Part shown: positions 33,727 to 46,617 of the stretch, piece after piece
Layout of the letters: the number at the start of each line of letters is the position of its first letter
Numbering within the stretch: position 1 is the first letter of the stretch
From: Fagopyrum homotropicum
Taxonomy: Eukaryota; Streptophyta; Magnoliopsida; Caryophyllales; Polygonaceae
Direction of reading: 5' to 3'
Assembly (NCBI GenBank): GCA_033239125.1
Contig: BSWB01000001.1
Location: 115,872,916 to 115,936,915, forward strand
DNA length: 64,000 nucleotides
Notes under the pieces: model-generated
Seen by the model: only the letters and a program-made list of their open reading frames with translations
The model's database searches: none
Told to the model about the DNA's origin: nothing
Translations under genes and position numbers: made by a program

Positions 33727-35191
33727 ATGAGACTAATCATGAATCCTGTAGGTGATGGTGGATTTGCTCAAGGAAGATCCTCATCCCGACCACCACTCTT
33801 CTGTGGCAACAACTTCGTTCATTGGAGAGCACTCATGCGTATGTTCATTATTGACCAGGATATGGAGCTTTGGAGCATTACTCAAAATGGACCTAAAGTT
33901 CCAATGGCAATGGTTTAAGGCGTCCAAGTCCCAAAGAAGGAATCAAACTTCACACAGGCCGATCTGGATAGTGTGTCAAAAAATTACAAAGCTATGAATC
34001 TACTCTACTTGGATTAGATGTAAATGAATTCAACCGCATCTCATCATGCAAGTGTGCTAAAGAAATATGGGATAAGCTTGTTACTTACGAAGGAACAAGT
34101 CAAGCCAAGGAAACCAAGATTAGCATCTTTCTCAGACAATACGAGCTATTCAAAATGAATCCAAATGAAACAGTCAAAGAAATGTTCACCAGATTTACTG
34201 AGATCGTGAACAATCTGAACTCACTTGGAAAGATCTTCACAAATGAATAGAAAGTGAGGAAGGTTCTAAGGAGCTTACCTAAAGCCAAGTGGGGACCAAA
34301 GATGACTGCTATTGAAGAAGCTCAAAATCTCACAACTCTTCCTCTGGATGATCTACTTGGAAAACTCATCACAAATGAAATGGTTCTTGGCGAAAAAGAT
34401 ATAGAACTCCCATCCAACTCCAAGAATTTAACATTAAAATCTAGAAGAGACGAGTTATCATCTGATGAAGAAGATAGTAATGATGATGAAGAAGAAGATG
34501 CAATCACCATGATCTCAAAGGGTCTTGCAAGAATTCTCAAGTTAAAGAAACACTCTACAAACCGAGAATTTCCACCAGCATAAAAACCCCGAGGTAAGTT
34601 TTCTAACTCTAACAAGAAAATGAGAGTACTGACTTGTTTTGAACATGGTGAAACAGATCATTTGGTGAAATATTGTCCACAAAAGAAGAGGACCAACTTC
34701 AAGAAAAATGATCGAAAGAAGAAAGCTATGGTTGCTTCATGGAGTGATTCAGAATCAACAAACGAATCAGAAGATGAAAAAAAACAAGCAAACTTGTGTC
34801 TTATGGCCGATCATAAAGATGACTCAATTCTGTACATCGACAATGTGGTAAGTACAATTATGTCTCAACCTGAGATTGACCTTAAACAATTTCTTAAAGA
34901 TATTATCTTAAGTGATAAGGAACATAGAATAAGAATAAGTTCTTTAAAAGAAAAGCTTCATGAACAAGATAGACTATTAAGTGAAAAGTTTTTGGAGATT
35001 GATAATCTCAACACAGAAAAGGAAGATCTTGATGACAATATCAAGGCCTTGGAATAAGAAAATCTGATTCTCAAGGACAACCTCTCCTCTCTTCATCAAA
35101 ATTATATTGATCTAGAGAAAGAGAAAGTTGATTTCACTTTGATGTGTCAAGACCAAAAGGCAACACTTATTAAGTTTACTCGTTCAAAAGC
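33727..35191 (+). pseudogene. Copia gag, first part, interrupted
   Basis: Starts at ATG 33727 (MRLIMNPVGDGG). The gag core reads RPPLFCGNNFVHWRALMRMF and, after stops and frame changes, the region encoding EIWDKLVTYEGTSQAKETKI. Further stops are at about 33916 and 34247, and near 34580 and 35055. First zinc knuckle near 34632-34675: CFEHGETDHLVKYC, where the second cysteine is histidine. A charged, coiled-coil-like region follows. The frame is cut at 35191/35192 by the LARD insertion (duplicated AAAGC at 35187-35191) and resumes at 44454. Gag would form the virus-like particle; this copy cannot. Confidence 0.85.
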
Positions 35192-37519
35192 TATAACACC
35201 CCAAATTCTGAGAACTCGGGCAGCTACTGGTTAGGACCTCCCAATGGGCCCCGACCATAGTTTGACAACAATTTTACTTGGATCTTACAACAAGGCATAA
35301 AAGTATTTAAAACATTTGAAAACTGTAAACAATATATACATGGGGAATATGTATCGGCCTTACAAGGAAAGATACTAAAACGACGCATATAAAGAACAAA
35401 AGACATCCCCGTCCCCAACTAAATGAGTACGTGGACCCGGCTGACCATTTTCTCCGGATCTCTCTACAACTGTCTTAACCTGCAAGACATCTACAAGCGG
35501 TATAAAACCGTTAGCTAACATTCTATGCATAAGTATAAAGGTAAAAGCACAAACACACAACATACACAATCAACATGCAACACTCAATCCTTTTCTTATC
35601 TTTAATTAGGTGATAGGTTATTACTAATGATACTTATTTTGTGACACGAGGGATTCCCAAACCTCGCCCCCGTCCCCGTTTACCAACGCGGAATGGTACT
35701 AATGCATCTGACCGTCTACCTGACTAGGCTGGTCGTAGGGAACCTCCTAGACTCTCGCAAGAGCTAGGCAGATGATGTCACGACCCGTTATCATACACTT
35801 GGGTCAATTACGTTAATAATAAAGTCGGCCTAATCCGGTTTTGTTATTTATTATAACTAACTAACACCACTCATACACATCACACTCATACAAGAAGCCA
35901 GCTAAGTAAGTATGTGGACTTACCTGAATCAGATCTCGACTCTCTTAATCACAACTCAATCTGTAACTGTATAACTCGGTTGCCTGTCAAAGAAGGCAAG
36001 TGTGTCAGCACACTTTCTAGGTAATTAGAAGTCTAAGACTTCTAAGCTAGTAGATCCTATTATAACAGAACTTAATGCAATACCAATTTATGGTAAAATG
36101 ACTATTTTACCCTTGGTCCCGAAACTTCCAAAATTTCCATAATTCATGCCTAAACTCTTATTTGAGACTAACGAGTCATATTCTAACTCCTAAAGATGAG
36201 TTTAGTTACAAACTGGCAATTTACCCATTTTCCTATTTTCGGAAAGATCGTAAAAATCCAACTTCGGCTTCAAATCTAAAATTCGAATAATCTTATAAAA
36301 ATTCTGAAATAATTATCTAGATCATCTATGATATTTCATCTACTCCTAGGAGCAATAATTTCTTAAAACTGTTCAACCATCACTTCTATAAAAATTTCCA
36401 AAGTTGGTTACAACACTTAACAAACAACACATTGTCTTAACTTTGAAAAAAAATCATAACTCCTAAACCGTTCGCTGGATTTATCCCAAATTTTGATATG
36501 TTCTACTATAAAATCTTATCTATACTATATCCAAAAATCAGCAGCAAAGGAGCTCAAAATCCTATTCACAACCATCTCACAAAACGGTATCACATGCTGT
36601 TTTTTTCTCAACACTCAGCACACTTATGAAAACTGCATGAGGAGTCAACTTTGAAACATCATAAATCTCAACCCGTAACTCCGATTCTTCCCAAATTTTA
36701 ATATGATCTAATATGTACTACTGAATAAAACATATCCAAAATTCAGCAACAAAAAATGAGTTTAGCATACCTAAATCTGGCCTTGAAGTTGGGTACTCGA
36801 CATAGTTTTGAAACTTCAGAAACAGTAAAACGATTTAACTGTTTCTCCGTGCTCGACCTGAGTGAGTTACGGACAGATTTTGTAGCATCTATTAGGTCAT
36901 AAGTATGGTAGGAAAGGTAACCAAAAGAGGTATGGGTCTTACTCGATTCTAAGGTTCGATCATTGGAGGTTGCGGCTACTTGACTCCTCCTGTTGGTTTG
37001 GTGATTGCTTGCGTGCAGAGAATGATGCAGCAGTTGGGCGTCCATCCGGCACAGAAGATAGGAGTGTGAGTGCTCAAACACATGACATAATAAGGAGATG
37101 AAAGGAGAGATGGAAGCTTGGCCATACCCGTATGGACCGGAGGAAACTCGAACGATCTAAGCAGCGACAGAGGGAAAAATATTGGTACCGACTCTCCCAC
37201 TGTGTGTGCAGTAGCAACTCCTGGAGCAGCGTGAATGGGGACCGGGACAAGAGGCAGCAGCGTTGCACCGTCCTCTCTTCTGGCGTGAAATCCTTGGGCT
37301 ATTACAGCTCTTTTAATGCTTCATTTAATCGGCTGTTACAAGAAGATGGGGAGATAGGCAGCTGAAGGTTTTTGACGTGAATCCTTTGGCCTGCTCCTGG
37401 CTGGGCTGAAGCAAGAGCTGGGCTACTTGAAGCTGTAGGGCTGGAGCGAAGCAATCTCGTTACTGGGCTGGCATTCCTGGGCTGTCTTGAAGAGTTCAAC
37501 AGTAGTAGGTAGGGTGTGG

Positions 37520-37645
37520 GCCTTGTCAACTGCTTGTCTGGGCCTTGTCAACTGCTTGTCTCGGCCTTGCCAACTGCTTGTCTAGGCCTTGTCAACTGCT
37601 TGTCTTGTCTGGGCCTTGTCAACTGCTTGTCTCGGCCTTGTCATA
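37520..37645. repeat. ~23-bp tandem repeat in LARD LTR
   Basis: Five units of CCTTGTCAACTGCTTGTCT plus 4 variable bases; the other LTR has four units (43850-43945). Confidence 0.9.
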
Positions 37646-37704
37646 ATCTCATCTAAAGTCGTCGTTAAGGATTAATTATAAGAATTAGGGTTTTATATAA
37701 TTCT

Positions 37705-37882
37705 ATCATTTTATGTGAATTAAATTCTACATAAAATGATAAATAATTATAAGAATTAGGGTTTGATATAATTCTATCATTTTATGTGAATTAAATTCTA
37801 CATAAAATGATAAATAATTATAAGAATTAGGGTTTGATATAATTCTATCATTTTATGTGAATTAAATTCAACATAAAATAAT
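37705..37882. repeat. Three U3 hairpins with 71-bp period
   Basis: Inverted repeats starting 37705, 37776 and 37847, arms ATCATTTTATGT/ACATAAAATGAT, 12-nt loop. The same array begins at 44004, 44075 and 44146 in the other LTR. Confidence 0.92.
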
Positions 37883-38149
37883 AAAATTTGTGAAGAAAGA
37901 AATACTAGATAGAATGGGAACCGTTAACAGCTCGAAGTCCGAATTGATTCGGAATTAAATGGAATAAAAATTCCGGATATTACATCAGTACCCCCTTAAA
38001 ATAAGATTCGTCCCGAAACTTAGAACAAGGTACTTAATTAAATGACTTCCATAAATAAACTGGTATGTCCTAGTCTCACTAAATTTTTATTCGTTTCCTA
38101 AACTTCTCTAACCCTATCAAAGCGTATCGAAAAAAAACTGGTCGTTACA

Positions 38150-38162
38150 TCAGATCCCCCTC
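38150..38162 (-). promoter_or_regulatory. Polypurine tract of the LARD
   Basis: Minus strand GAGGGGGATCTGA directly before the 3' LTR start TGTAACGACC. Confidence 0.85.
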
Positions 38163-41100
38163 AAAATAAGTTTCGTCCCGAAACTCAGGGTAAGACAATC
38201 CTGATCGGCCTTTAAGGCACCAAATGGGTGTGTTTGATCACTACAATATCACACATACAAGGTCAAGCCCTAACTCGTCACTTCCGAGGTTACAACTATC
38301 GCTACATAGGTCTTTGAAAGGTTACGTCTTTTACTATCCCCCATATCTTAGGTGGCCTTATTGGCTTCTCATAAAACCACTAAATCTTAAATCTTTTCAC
38401 GTACTTAGATCACAAGCGCTTGCTATCACGTTCTAGAGTGGTTAGCGGATATCTCACCGGTATTATCCGGCTCAACTTTTTGACCCTCTAATCTGATGAC
38501 CTAACTCGTGTCTGGTAGGTATCTCTACAACTGAAATTTTCAAACTCAGTTCCCAAACTTAGTCTCCGTGGAAAACCGAAGCTACACTCTCCAATAGGGT
38601 GAGGAAAACTAGTCCATCAGTCACTTTTAAACCACTTTAAAACTTCCAATGGTTTTCCTTACACAAATCACTTCTAGATCCTTTGATGACCCTACGGAAA
38701 AATAATCTATTCAACTTCCTTCCCTTCGTTATGACCACTTGCTTCCGGCCTTTTGAAAAGGTTCTGACTACACAATCAGGTCCAAGGTCTTGGACATCCA
38801 CCAACACTTACCAAGTGCTCAATGTTCTTCGTATCACGACCCACTTGGTCTTGTCTTTTAATATTACTCAGTCATCTTATTCCTCATGTAAGGAATCGTC
38901 ACCTTTACCCTTTTCAGGTCTAACACTCGACACAACTAAAATAAAATCTAGTGGTCATCCTCTTTGTTCATTTGGCATTGTTAAATTATTATAGATCTCT
39001 AATATATTGTTAGCTCTAACCCAGGCTTCCCACGCATTATCCAAGATCTTAAGTGACATAGAATATGTCCGGAATGATGGTATTAGACAAAAAGTGATCT
39101 TATATCACAGTTATTTGATCATAAATACTCGATAAATGCTAACACACCGTCAACATTGAACTCTTGTATCCTCCACTTTTATCGGACTAGTAATATACCT
39201 CTAACTCAAAACGCAACTAGGCTCTGTTCCGACATAATGTTACACATAAAATCTACTCCGAGATTATGCTTTCTTAAGCACAGTTACTAGGTTGCAAGTA
39301 TGCTCCTGTCTCTTCTCTTTCTTATGTATCTTCGACTCAGGATGGTAGTTACACACTTTGAGCTTTCAAGTGCAGGCCATGCACAATACTTTTATTACAT
39401 CATTAATTCTTTCCTCAATCCATCAAGAAAACTCACTCTAGCATAGTCCGTTACGTATTGGATTCCGAACTAGTTATCTGACCATATTTGACAAGCCGTC
39501 CTTATTCACTTGAATCCATATTAGGGTACTAATCTCCTTCTATAACCTCTTACATGCACATACATTCCCGTCTATCTTGATGGTGATAAAATTCTTCTAC
39601 CAAATTATAGTCGCTCCGCATATCCCATCTCATGTTTGTTCTCATCAAAATGCATTTTCCCAACTACCATCATCTTGACCTCGACACTTTTTCTGTACCA
39701 TTGCTTCCAGCTCTGTGGGTTAGGTCCCACCACGCTTCTGCTGCGCTACTCTGATAATTCTGTTGTCACTCATTAATCATACGGACATTTTCTGTGAGTC
39801 CCTAGTGATTAACTTCAAACTCTTTCTTCCAATTATACCATAAGTCCTAACCGGATGAAGTACCAAGTACCTTCCTTAATTGCCTTAAGAAAATAAAAAA
39901 GCGATTGAAAAACAACTCCTTTCGCTTACTTTCTTAATTCTTCTACCACGGATCCAAACTTCCTGACTTGACCAGAGTTTAATCTGAACTAGCCAAGAAG
40001 TAACCCTTAAAACGTTTCTCTTTATTTCTTTAATTCATCCAAGAAGGTTGTCGTTGCCTACTTGAGGAAATCTTCTAATGCGTCGGTAAAGCTACTCCAT
40101 AGATCCACAGTCACAAACATCTCTTCTTAACGGCACATAACTCGTCAATACCAAACAATACTTGCACGTCCTTGGTTGACATCGGTCAGTCTATAATTGA
40201 CTTATCTCAATTTCATACCTCTATTGGTATTAAACTTTTGGTGCACATCACCTACTCGATTAATCCTTTTATCCTTCTTTAGTTTGTCTTATCTTTCACT
40301 CTTCTGCTTCCTTTGGGACAACTCTCTTTCTCAAGTCTCACTGTGCCATTCACCTGACGTCAAAAGTCGTTCCTAATACTCCACGATAGATGGTAAGCGT
40401 CTTGTAGTTCTGATGACTTTTAATTACCTCCCAATTGTAGTCCCTTTACAGGGACTATCTGTATTGATGGCTTAGGTCCCGTGATAATTCGGGTTACCCT
40501 GGAATCTCGAGTCTAGCAAGGCCGTTCTCCCATACACATTTCTTCACTGTTGTTGGTGGTAATATCGCCTTCATGAAACTCCGTTGACCCTGCTATAGGC
40601 TTCCATTCTTTGGATATTGGCATCTCGATTTCTTTCAAACTTCTTATATCTCTGAGGAGGTCAAAACCTCCCCACACTTGTGGGGTCTGCCTTTCCGCTT
40701 TTACACTCAATTGTAGGTCTTCATTCCGTGCATCTTAGATTCTCATACCCGGATTGACACTCTGTCTCTTCTGGTTTCTTATGCCCATAATGATCTATGG
40801 GGCATCCGCCTCGATTGTAATTTCCTTGATTCCGCAATCTTGGTTGTACTCAATTTTACTTGTCCTGTTCCAATATTGTTATCTCTACTCCGCACTCTTG
40901 TAGTCTCTTCCATGGTTCTTCTAATTCCGTCTCTCGGCCTCGTATGCCCGAGTTTCTTGTACGATCTTCTATTCCTTCTAACTGAACTACCTCAGGGATT
41001 TCTTCCTCATCTGATTGTGCATGTGGTAAAAATTTTATTTTCACAACTTTAATTCCTTGCTCACTTGTTCTTTGGGCGATTTGTATGGATCATCAAGCAG

Positions 41101-41502
41101 CCTACCCAAGTATAATACTCAATTCAAGGTCCGATTCCATTGCCTCGTGTTGGAGATTCTTCAAGTCCGCAGTTGATTTATCATGAGTCGATAATCGCTT
41201 CGTGATATCACGACTAAAGGATATAAAATATCCTTTAGGATACTAACAAGCTAAGCATACACATGTATATAACATATAATAAGAAACATCATAAAAAGTC
41301 TATATACTAACTCCTATCGATCCAAGTTGCAGAGATCCATAGAGAGCGATGGTAGTCCGACGTACTACTAACCTAAAAACCCGACTATGCGTGTGTGTAA
41401 AAACAAAAATCCGTTTTAAAAATTTTAGACCCCTTTCGGGTTCTAGTTATTTTTACATTCGGTCTTTCAGAAGATTTCAAGTGCCATTGTTGCCAACCTA
41501 GA
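38163..41502 (-). other. Non-coding interior of the LARD
   Basis: 3.3 kb without any gag, protease, RT or integrase motif on either strand. The longest minus-strand frames (40710-40513 and 41044-40856) are under 70 codons with no known similarity. The sequence is unlike the flanking copia in composition (more C/T on the plus strand). It may contain packaging and priming signals, or a long-decayed gag. Confidence 0.7.
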
Positions 41503-41514
41503 GCTCTGATACCA
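41503..41514 (-). promoter_or_regulatory. Primer binding site of the LARD (initiator tRNA-Met)
   Basis: Minus strand TGGTATCAGAGC, 3 bp from the 5' LTR; shows the LARD runs right to left. Confidence 0.93.
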
Positions 41515-41517
41515 CAT

Positions 41518-44448
41518 TGTAACACCCCAAATTCTGAGAACTCGGGGAGCTACTGGTTAGGACCTCACAATGGGTCCCGACCATAGTTTGACAACAATTT
41601 TACTTGGATCTTACAACAAGGCACAAAAGTATTTAAAACATTTGAAAACTGTAAACAATATATACATGGGGAATATGTATCAGCCTTACAAGGAAAGATA
41701 CTAAAACGACGCATATGAAAAACAAAAGACATCCCCGTCCCCAACTAAATGAGTACGTGGACCCGACTGACCATTTCCTCCGGATCTCTCTACAACTGGC
41801 TTAACCTGTAAGATATCTACAAGCGGTATAAAACCGTTAGCTAACATTCTATGCATAAGTATAAAGGTAAAAGCACAAACACACAACATACACAATCAAC
41901 ATGCAACACTCAATCCTTTTATTATCTTTAATTAGGTGATAGTTATTACTAATGATACTTATTGTGTGACACGAGGGATTCCCAAACCTCGCCCCTGTCC
42001 CCGTTTACCAACGCGGAATGGTACTAATGCATCTGACCGTCTACCTGGCTGGGTTGGTCGCAGGGCACCTCCTAGACTCTCGCAAGAGCTAGGTAGATGA
42101 TGTCATGACCCGTTATCATACACTTGGGTCAATTAAGTAAATAATGAAGTCGGCCTAATCCGGTTTTGTTATTTATTATAACTAACAAACGCCACTCATA
42201 CACATCAAACTCATACAAGAAGCCAATTAAGTAAGTCTGTGGACTTTACCTGAATCAGATCTCGACTCTCTTAATCACAACTCAATCTATAACTGTATAA
42301 CTCGGTTGCCTATCAAAGGAGGCGAGTGTGTCAACACACTTTCTAGGTAATTAGATGTCTAAGACTTCCAAGGTAGTAGATCCTATTATAACAGAATTTA
42401 ATACAATACCAATTTATGGTAAAATGACTATTTTACCCTTAGTCCCGAAACTTCCAAAATTTCCATAATTCATGCCTAAACTCTTATTTGAGACTAACAA
42501 GTCATATTCTAACTCCTAAAGATGAGTTTAGTTACAAACTGACAATTTACCCATTTTCCTATTTTCGGAAAGATCGTTAAGGTCCAACTTCGGCTTCAAA
42601 TCTAAAATTCGAATAATATTATAAAAATTCTGAAATAATTATCTAGATCATATTTGGTATTTCATCTACTCCTAGGAGCAAGAATTTCTTAAAACTGTTC
42701 AACCATCACTTCTATAAAAATTTCCAAAGTTGGTTACAACACTTAACAAACAACACATTGTCTTTACTTTGAAAAAAAATCATAACTCCTAAACCGTTCG
42801 CTGGATTTATCCCAAATTTTGATATGTTATACTATAAAATCTTATCTATACTATATCCAAAAATCAGCAGCAAAGGTGCTCAAAATCCTATTCACAACCA
42901 TCTCACAAAACGGTATCACATGATGTTTTTTTCTCAACACTCGGCACACTTATGAAAACTGCATGAGGAGTCAACTTTGCAACATCATAACTCTCAACCC
43001 GTAACTCCGATTCTTCCCAAATTTTAATATGATCTAATATGTACTACTGAATACAACATATCCAAAATTCAGCTACAAAGAATGAGTTTAGCATACCTAA
43101 ATCTGGCCCTGAAGTTGGGTACTCGACATAGTTTTGAAACTTCAGAAACAGTAAAACGATTTAACTGTTTCTCCTTGCTCGACCTGAGTGAGTTACGGAC
43201 AGATTTTGTAGCATCTATTAGGTCATAAGTATGGTAGGAAAGGTAACCAAAAGAGGTATGGGTCTTACTCGATTCTAAGGTTCGATCATTGGAGGTTGCG
43301 GCTACTTGACTCCTCCTGTTGGTTTGGTGATTGCTTGCGTGCAGAGAATGATGCAGCAGTTGGGCGTCCATCCGGCACAGAAGATAGGAGTGTGAGTGCT
43401 CAAACACATGACAGAATAAGGAGATGAAAGGAGAGATGGAAGCTTGGCCATACCCGTAGGGACCGGAGGAAACTCGAACGTTCTAAGCAGCGACAGTGGG
43501 CAAAATATTGGTACCGACTCTCCCACTGTGGGTGCAGCAGCAACTCTTGGAGCAGCGTGAATGGGGACTGGGACAAGAGGCAGCAGCGTTGCACCGTCCT
43601 CTCTTCTGGCGTGAAATCCTTGGGCTATTACAACTCTTTTAATGCTTCATTTAATCGGTTGTTACAAGCAGATGGAGAGATAGGCAGCTGAAGGTTTTTG
43701 ACGTGAATCCCTTGGGTTGCTCCTGGCTGGGCTGAAGCAAGAGTTGGGCTACTTGAAGCTGTAGGGCTGGAGCGAAGCAATCTCGTTACTAGGCTGGCAT
43801 TCCTGGGCTGTCTTGAAGAGTTCAACAACAGTAGGTAGGGTGTGGGCCTTGTCAACTGCTTGTCTAGGCCTTGTCAACTGCTTGTCTCGGCCTTGTCAAC
43901 TGCTTGTCTAGGCCTTGTCAACTGCTTGTCTCGGCCTTGTCATAATCTCATCTAAAGTCGTCGTTAAGGATTAATTATAAGAATTAGGGTTTGATATAAT
44001 TCTATCATTTTATGTGAATTAAATTCTACATAAAATGATAAATAATTATAAGAATTAGGGTTTGATATAATTCTATCATTTTATGTGAATTCAATTCTAC
44101 ATAAAATGATAAATAATTATAAGAATTAGGGTTTGACATAATTCTATCATTTTATGTGAATTAAATTCTACATAAAATGATAAAATTTTTTAAGAAAGAA
44201 ATACTAGATAGAATGGGAACCATTAACGGCTCGAAGTCCGAATTGATTCGGAATTAAACGGAATAAAAATTCTGGATATTACATCAGTACCCCCTTAAAA
44301 TAAGTTTCGTCCCGAAACTTAGAACAAGGTACTTAATTAAACGACTTCCATAAATAAACTGGTATGTCCTAGTCTCACTAAATTTTTATTCGTTTCCTAA
44401 ACTTCTCTAACCCTATCAAAGCGTAACGAAAAAAAACTGGTCGTTACA
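41518..44448 (-). repeat. 5' LTR of the LARD
   Basis: 2931 bp, intact TGTAAC...TTACA ends on the minus strand. It includes the same 165-bp U3 extension (44284-44448), hairpins (44004-44181) and tandem repeat (43850-43945) as the other LTR. Confidence 0.92.
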
Positions 44449-44453
44449 AAAGC

Positions 44454-44783
44454 TAATCTGGAAAGAATGATGGGTGAACAACAGTCTTCCCTTAACAAAA
44501 ATGGTATAGGGTATCATAGGAGCTTTCCTAGAAAACCTACCACCACTTTTGTCAAGGCCAAAGGAAGCATTCATATGCCTACTTGCTTCTAATGTTGTAA
44601 AAAGGGTCATGTTAAATCTACATGTCCTTAGAGAAGAAATGATCCTTATATCATAAGAAACACCTATCGTTTATGTTTAAGGAAACAGGTCAAACAAATC
44701 TGGGTTCCTAAAGGTACTAGACCACCAAACATGATCGAACCTGAGTATGAACCAAAATATGCCATTTGGTCGACCCGTAAAGG
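44454..44783 (+). pseudogene. Copia gag C-terminus, resumed after the LARD
   Basis: Continues the frame split at 35191: coiled-coil end (ERMMGEQQSS), then a second zinc knuckle near 44586-44630 in which a stop replaces one residue inside CX2CX4HX4C (CCKKGHVKSTC retained). The linker QIWVPKGTRPPN before the protease is typical of SIRE-like elements. Confidence 0.8.
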
Positions 44784-45080
44784 TTGATGTTTGTTGTTGT
44801 GCAGGATATCACCAAGGTAAAGGAGCACAAATGGATATTAGATAGTGGTTGCTCAAGACACGTGAGTGGAAAAAGTTCCTTATTCTCAAATTTAAAGAAG
44901 CAATCATCTGAAACCATTACTCTTGGTGATAGAGAAAAGTGTGACATAATTTGCATTGGAAAAATTTGCTATAATTCATCCAACTTTATTGATGACGTTT
45001 ATTTAGTTGATGGCTTGAAATATAATCTACTAAGTATTTCTCAAATTTGTGATAAAGGTAATAAAGTCATGTTAATGTGA
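44784..45080 (+). pseudogene. Copia aspartic protease
   Basis: WILDSGCSRHVSG holds the DSG active-site triplet of copia proteases; DDVYLVDGLKYNLLSISQI is the conserved downstream block. A frame change just after 45065 (deletion compared with 60630-60680) separates it from integrase. Confidence 0.85.
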
Positions 45081-45105
45081 AGTTCAAGACATAAAGACGG
45101 GAGAA

Positions 45106-46617
45106 GTGTTGCTTATTGCTCCTATATGTAATAATGTTTATTCTTTGAGTACTAACCAAGTTGCAGGAACTAAACTAAAATGTCTAAAGGGCTTGACTGA
45201 TGATCCAAGGTTTTGGCATAGAAGACTTGGTCACGTAAGCATGCATACCATGCAGAAGCTACTTACAAAAGATTTAGTATGTGGTTTGCCAAACCTAAAC
45301 TTCAAGGTTAATGACCTATGTAAGGCGTGTACACAAGGTAAACAAAGAAGAGGTTCATTCAAATCTAAGAAAGTTGTAAGTTCTTCTCGAGCTATTGAAC
45401 TTTTACACATGGATCTTTGTGGACCTATGCGTGTCAAATCTCCCGGAGGAAAACAATACTTCCTTGTTATAGTGGATGATTTCTCTCGCTTTACATGAAT
45501 ATCTTTTCTACGAGAAAAATCTGAAACTTTATTTGAGTTTTCCAAATTGTGTAAGGAGTTACAAAGTTTGAAAAACCTACCAATTGTTTCTATAAGAAGT
45601 GATCATGGTAGATAATTTGATCAACTAAAGTTTGATTTGTTTTGTGCAAAATACGGTATTTCTCATAATTTTTCAGCTCCTAGAACTCCTTAACAAAATG
45701 GAGTTGTGGAACGTAAGAACCGCACTCTTGAGGATATGTCTAGGACAATGCTTTTAGAAAACAACTTGCCAAAAAGTTTTTGGGCTGAAGCAGTAAACAC
45801 TGCAAATTATATTTTAAATAGATGTTTAATTTGCCCTATTTTGAAAAAGACTCCTTATGAACTCTTCAAAGGAAGAAAACCAAATATTTCATATTTCAAA
45901 CCTTTTGGATGTACTTGTTTTGTTCACAACAATGGCAAGGACAATCTTGGGAAATTTGATGCACGTAGTGATAAAGCTATATTCATAGGATATGCTTCAA
46001 ATAACAAAGCTTATCGAGTATATAACAAACGTACAAAAGTTGTTGAGGAAAACATTCATATTATTTTTGATGAAAGCAATGATGGTACTTTGAGTGAGAG
46101 TTTTGCAGATTTAAATCTGAATCAAAGAGAAGATCACATTTCGGATGAAGAGAAAGATCCTAAAGATCAAGACAAGAATATGCAAGAAAAGATTCAAGAT
46201 ACCAAAAAAAACCCTCAAGACCTTGAAACACACCTTCAAGACCTTGAAACAAGAAACTGTGATAACAGAACTCCACTTCAAGGGCTTGAAACTCAACTTC
46301 AAGGCCTTGAGATTGGAACAACAGGTAATACACAAACGGTACCTGAATCTAGTCAAACATATACAACTCAACCTTTTGGATCTACTTCATCTGTCAAAAG
46401 AAGAAAAGTTCAACAATCCTCGTATCATCCACAAGAGAAGGTGATCTTAGATCCAAATGCTGGAGTTCAAACTAGATCGAAAGTGAATAATTTATGTGCT
46501 TTCTCCGCGTTTGTATCACCTGTCGAGCCAAAGAACTACATTCAAGCTCTTCAAGATCCAGATTGGATCATTGTAATGCAAAATGAATTAAATGAATTTG
46601 AGAGGAACAAGGTATGA
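45106..46617 (+). pseudogene. Copia integrase
   Basis: GAG-pre-integrase/zinc finger: WHRRLGHVSMHTM with two His and CKACTQGK with two Cys. Core: first Asp in HMDLCGPM (near 45408), second in RSDHGR (near 45601), Glu in GVVERKNRTLEDM (near 45708). C-terminal region FKPFGCTCFVHNN is followed by a variable linker (46100-46350) with repeated LQDLET/LQGLE units. In-frame stops at 45496-45498, 45613-45615, 45691-45693 and 46615-46617; no frameshift in this stretch. The copy at 60444-61532 keeps Trp, Glu and Gln codons at the first three. Confidence 0.9.

Larger units (their letters stand above)
35192..38149 (-). repeat. 3' LTR of the LARD
   Basis: 2958 bp. Its 165-bp outermost U3 segment (37985-38149) precedes a second, internal polypurine-like tract and TGTAATATCC, the LTR start seen in the related copies at 2606 and 61533. 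A ~23-bp tandem repeat of CCTTGTCAACTGCTTGTCT (about five units, 37520-37645) and three hairpin units (37705-37882) are present. Confidence 0.92.
35192..44448 (-). mobile_element. Tekay-related LARD (large non-coding LTR derivative)
   Basis: Complete 9.26-kb element on the minus strand. Target duplication AAAGC (35187-35191, 44449-44453). Long LTRs (2958 and 2931 bp), starting TGTAACGACC and ending GGGTGTTA(C/T)A. Primer site for initiator tRNA-Met, polypurine tract GAGGGGGATCTGA, and a 3.4-kb interior with no recognisable gag or pol. The LTRs differ by a few percent by eye. Size and structure fit LARDs, which depend on a related autonomous element. LTR homology to 16081-18046 points to a Tekay-type partner. 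Confidence 0.9.

Noticed and set aside
36743..37268. Minus-strand frames of 64-112 codons in the LARD LTR, repeated at 43069-43594
   Set aside because: They are present twice only because the LTR is duplicated; no known domain, and the overlapping frames are equally long.
37520..37645. CRISPR-like array from regular ~23-bp repeats
   Set aside because: A plant LTR minisatellite without unique spacers; the same block is in the other LTR with a different unit number.
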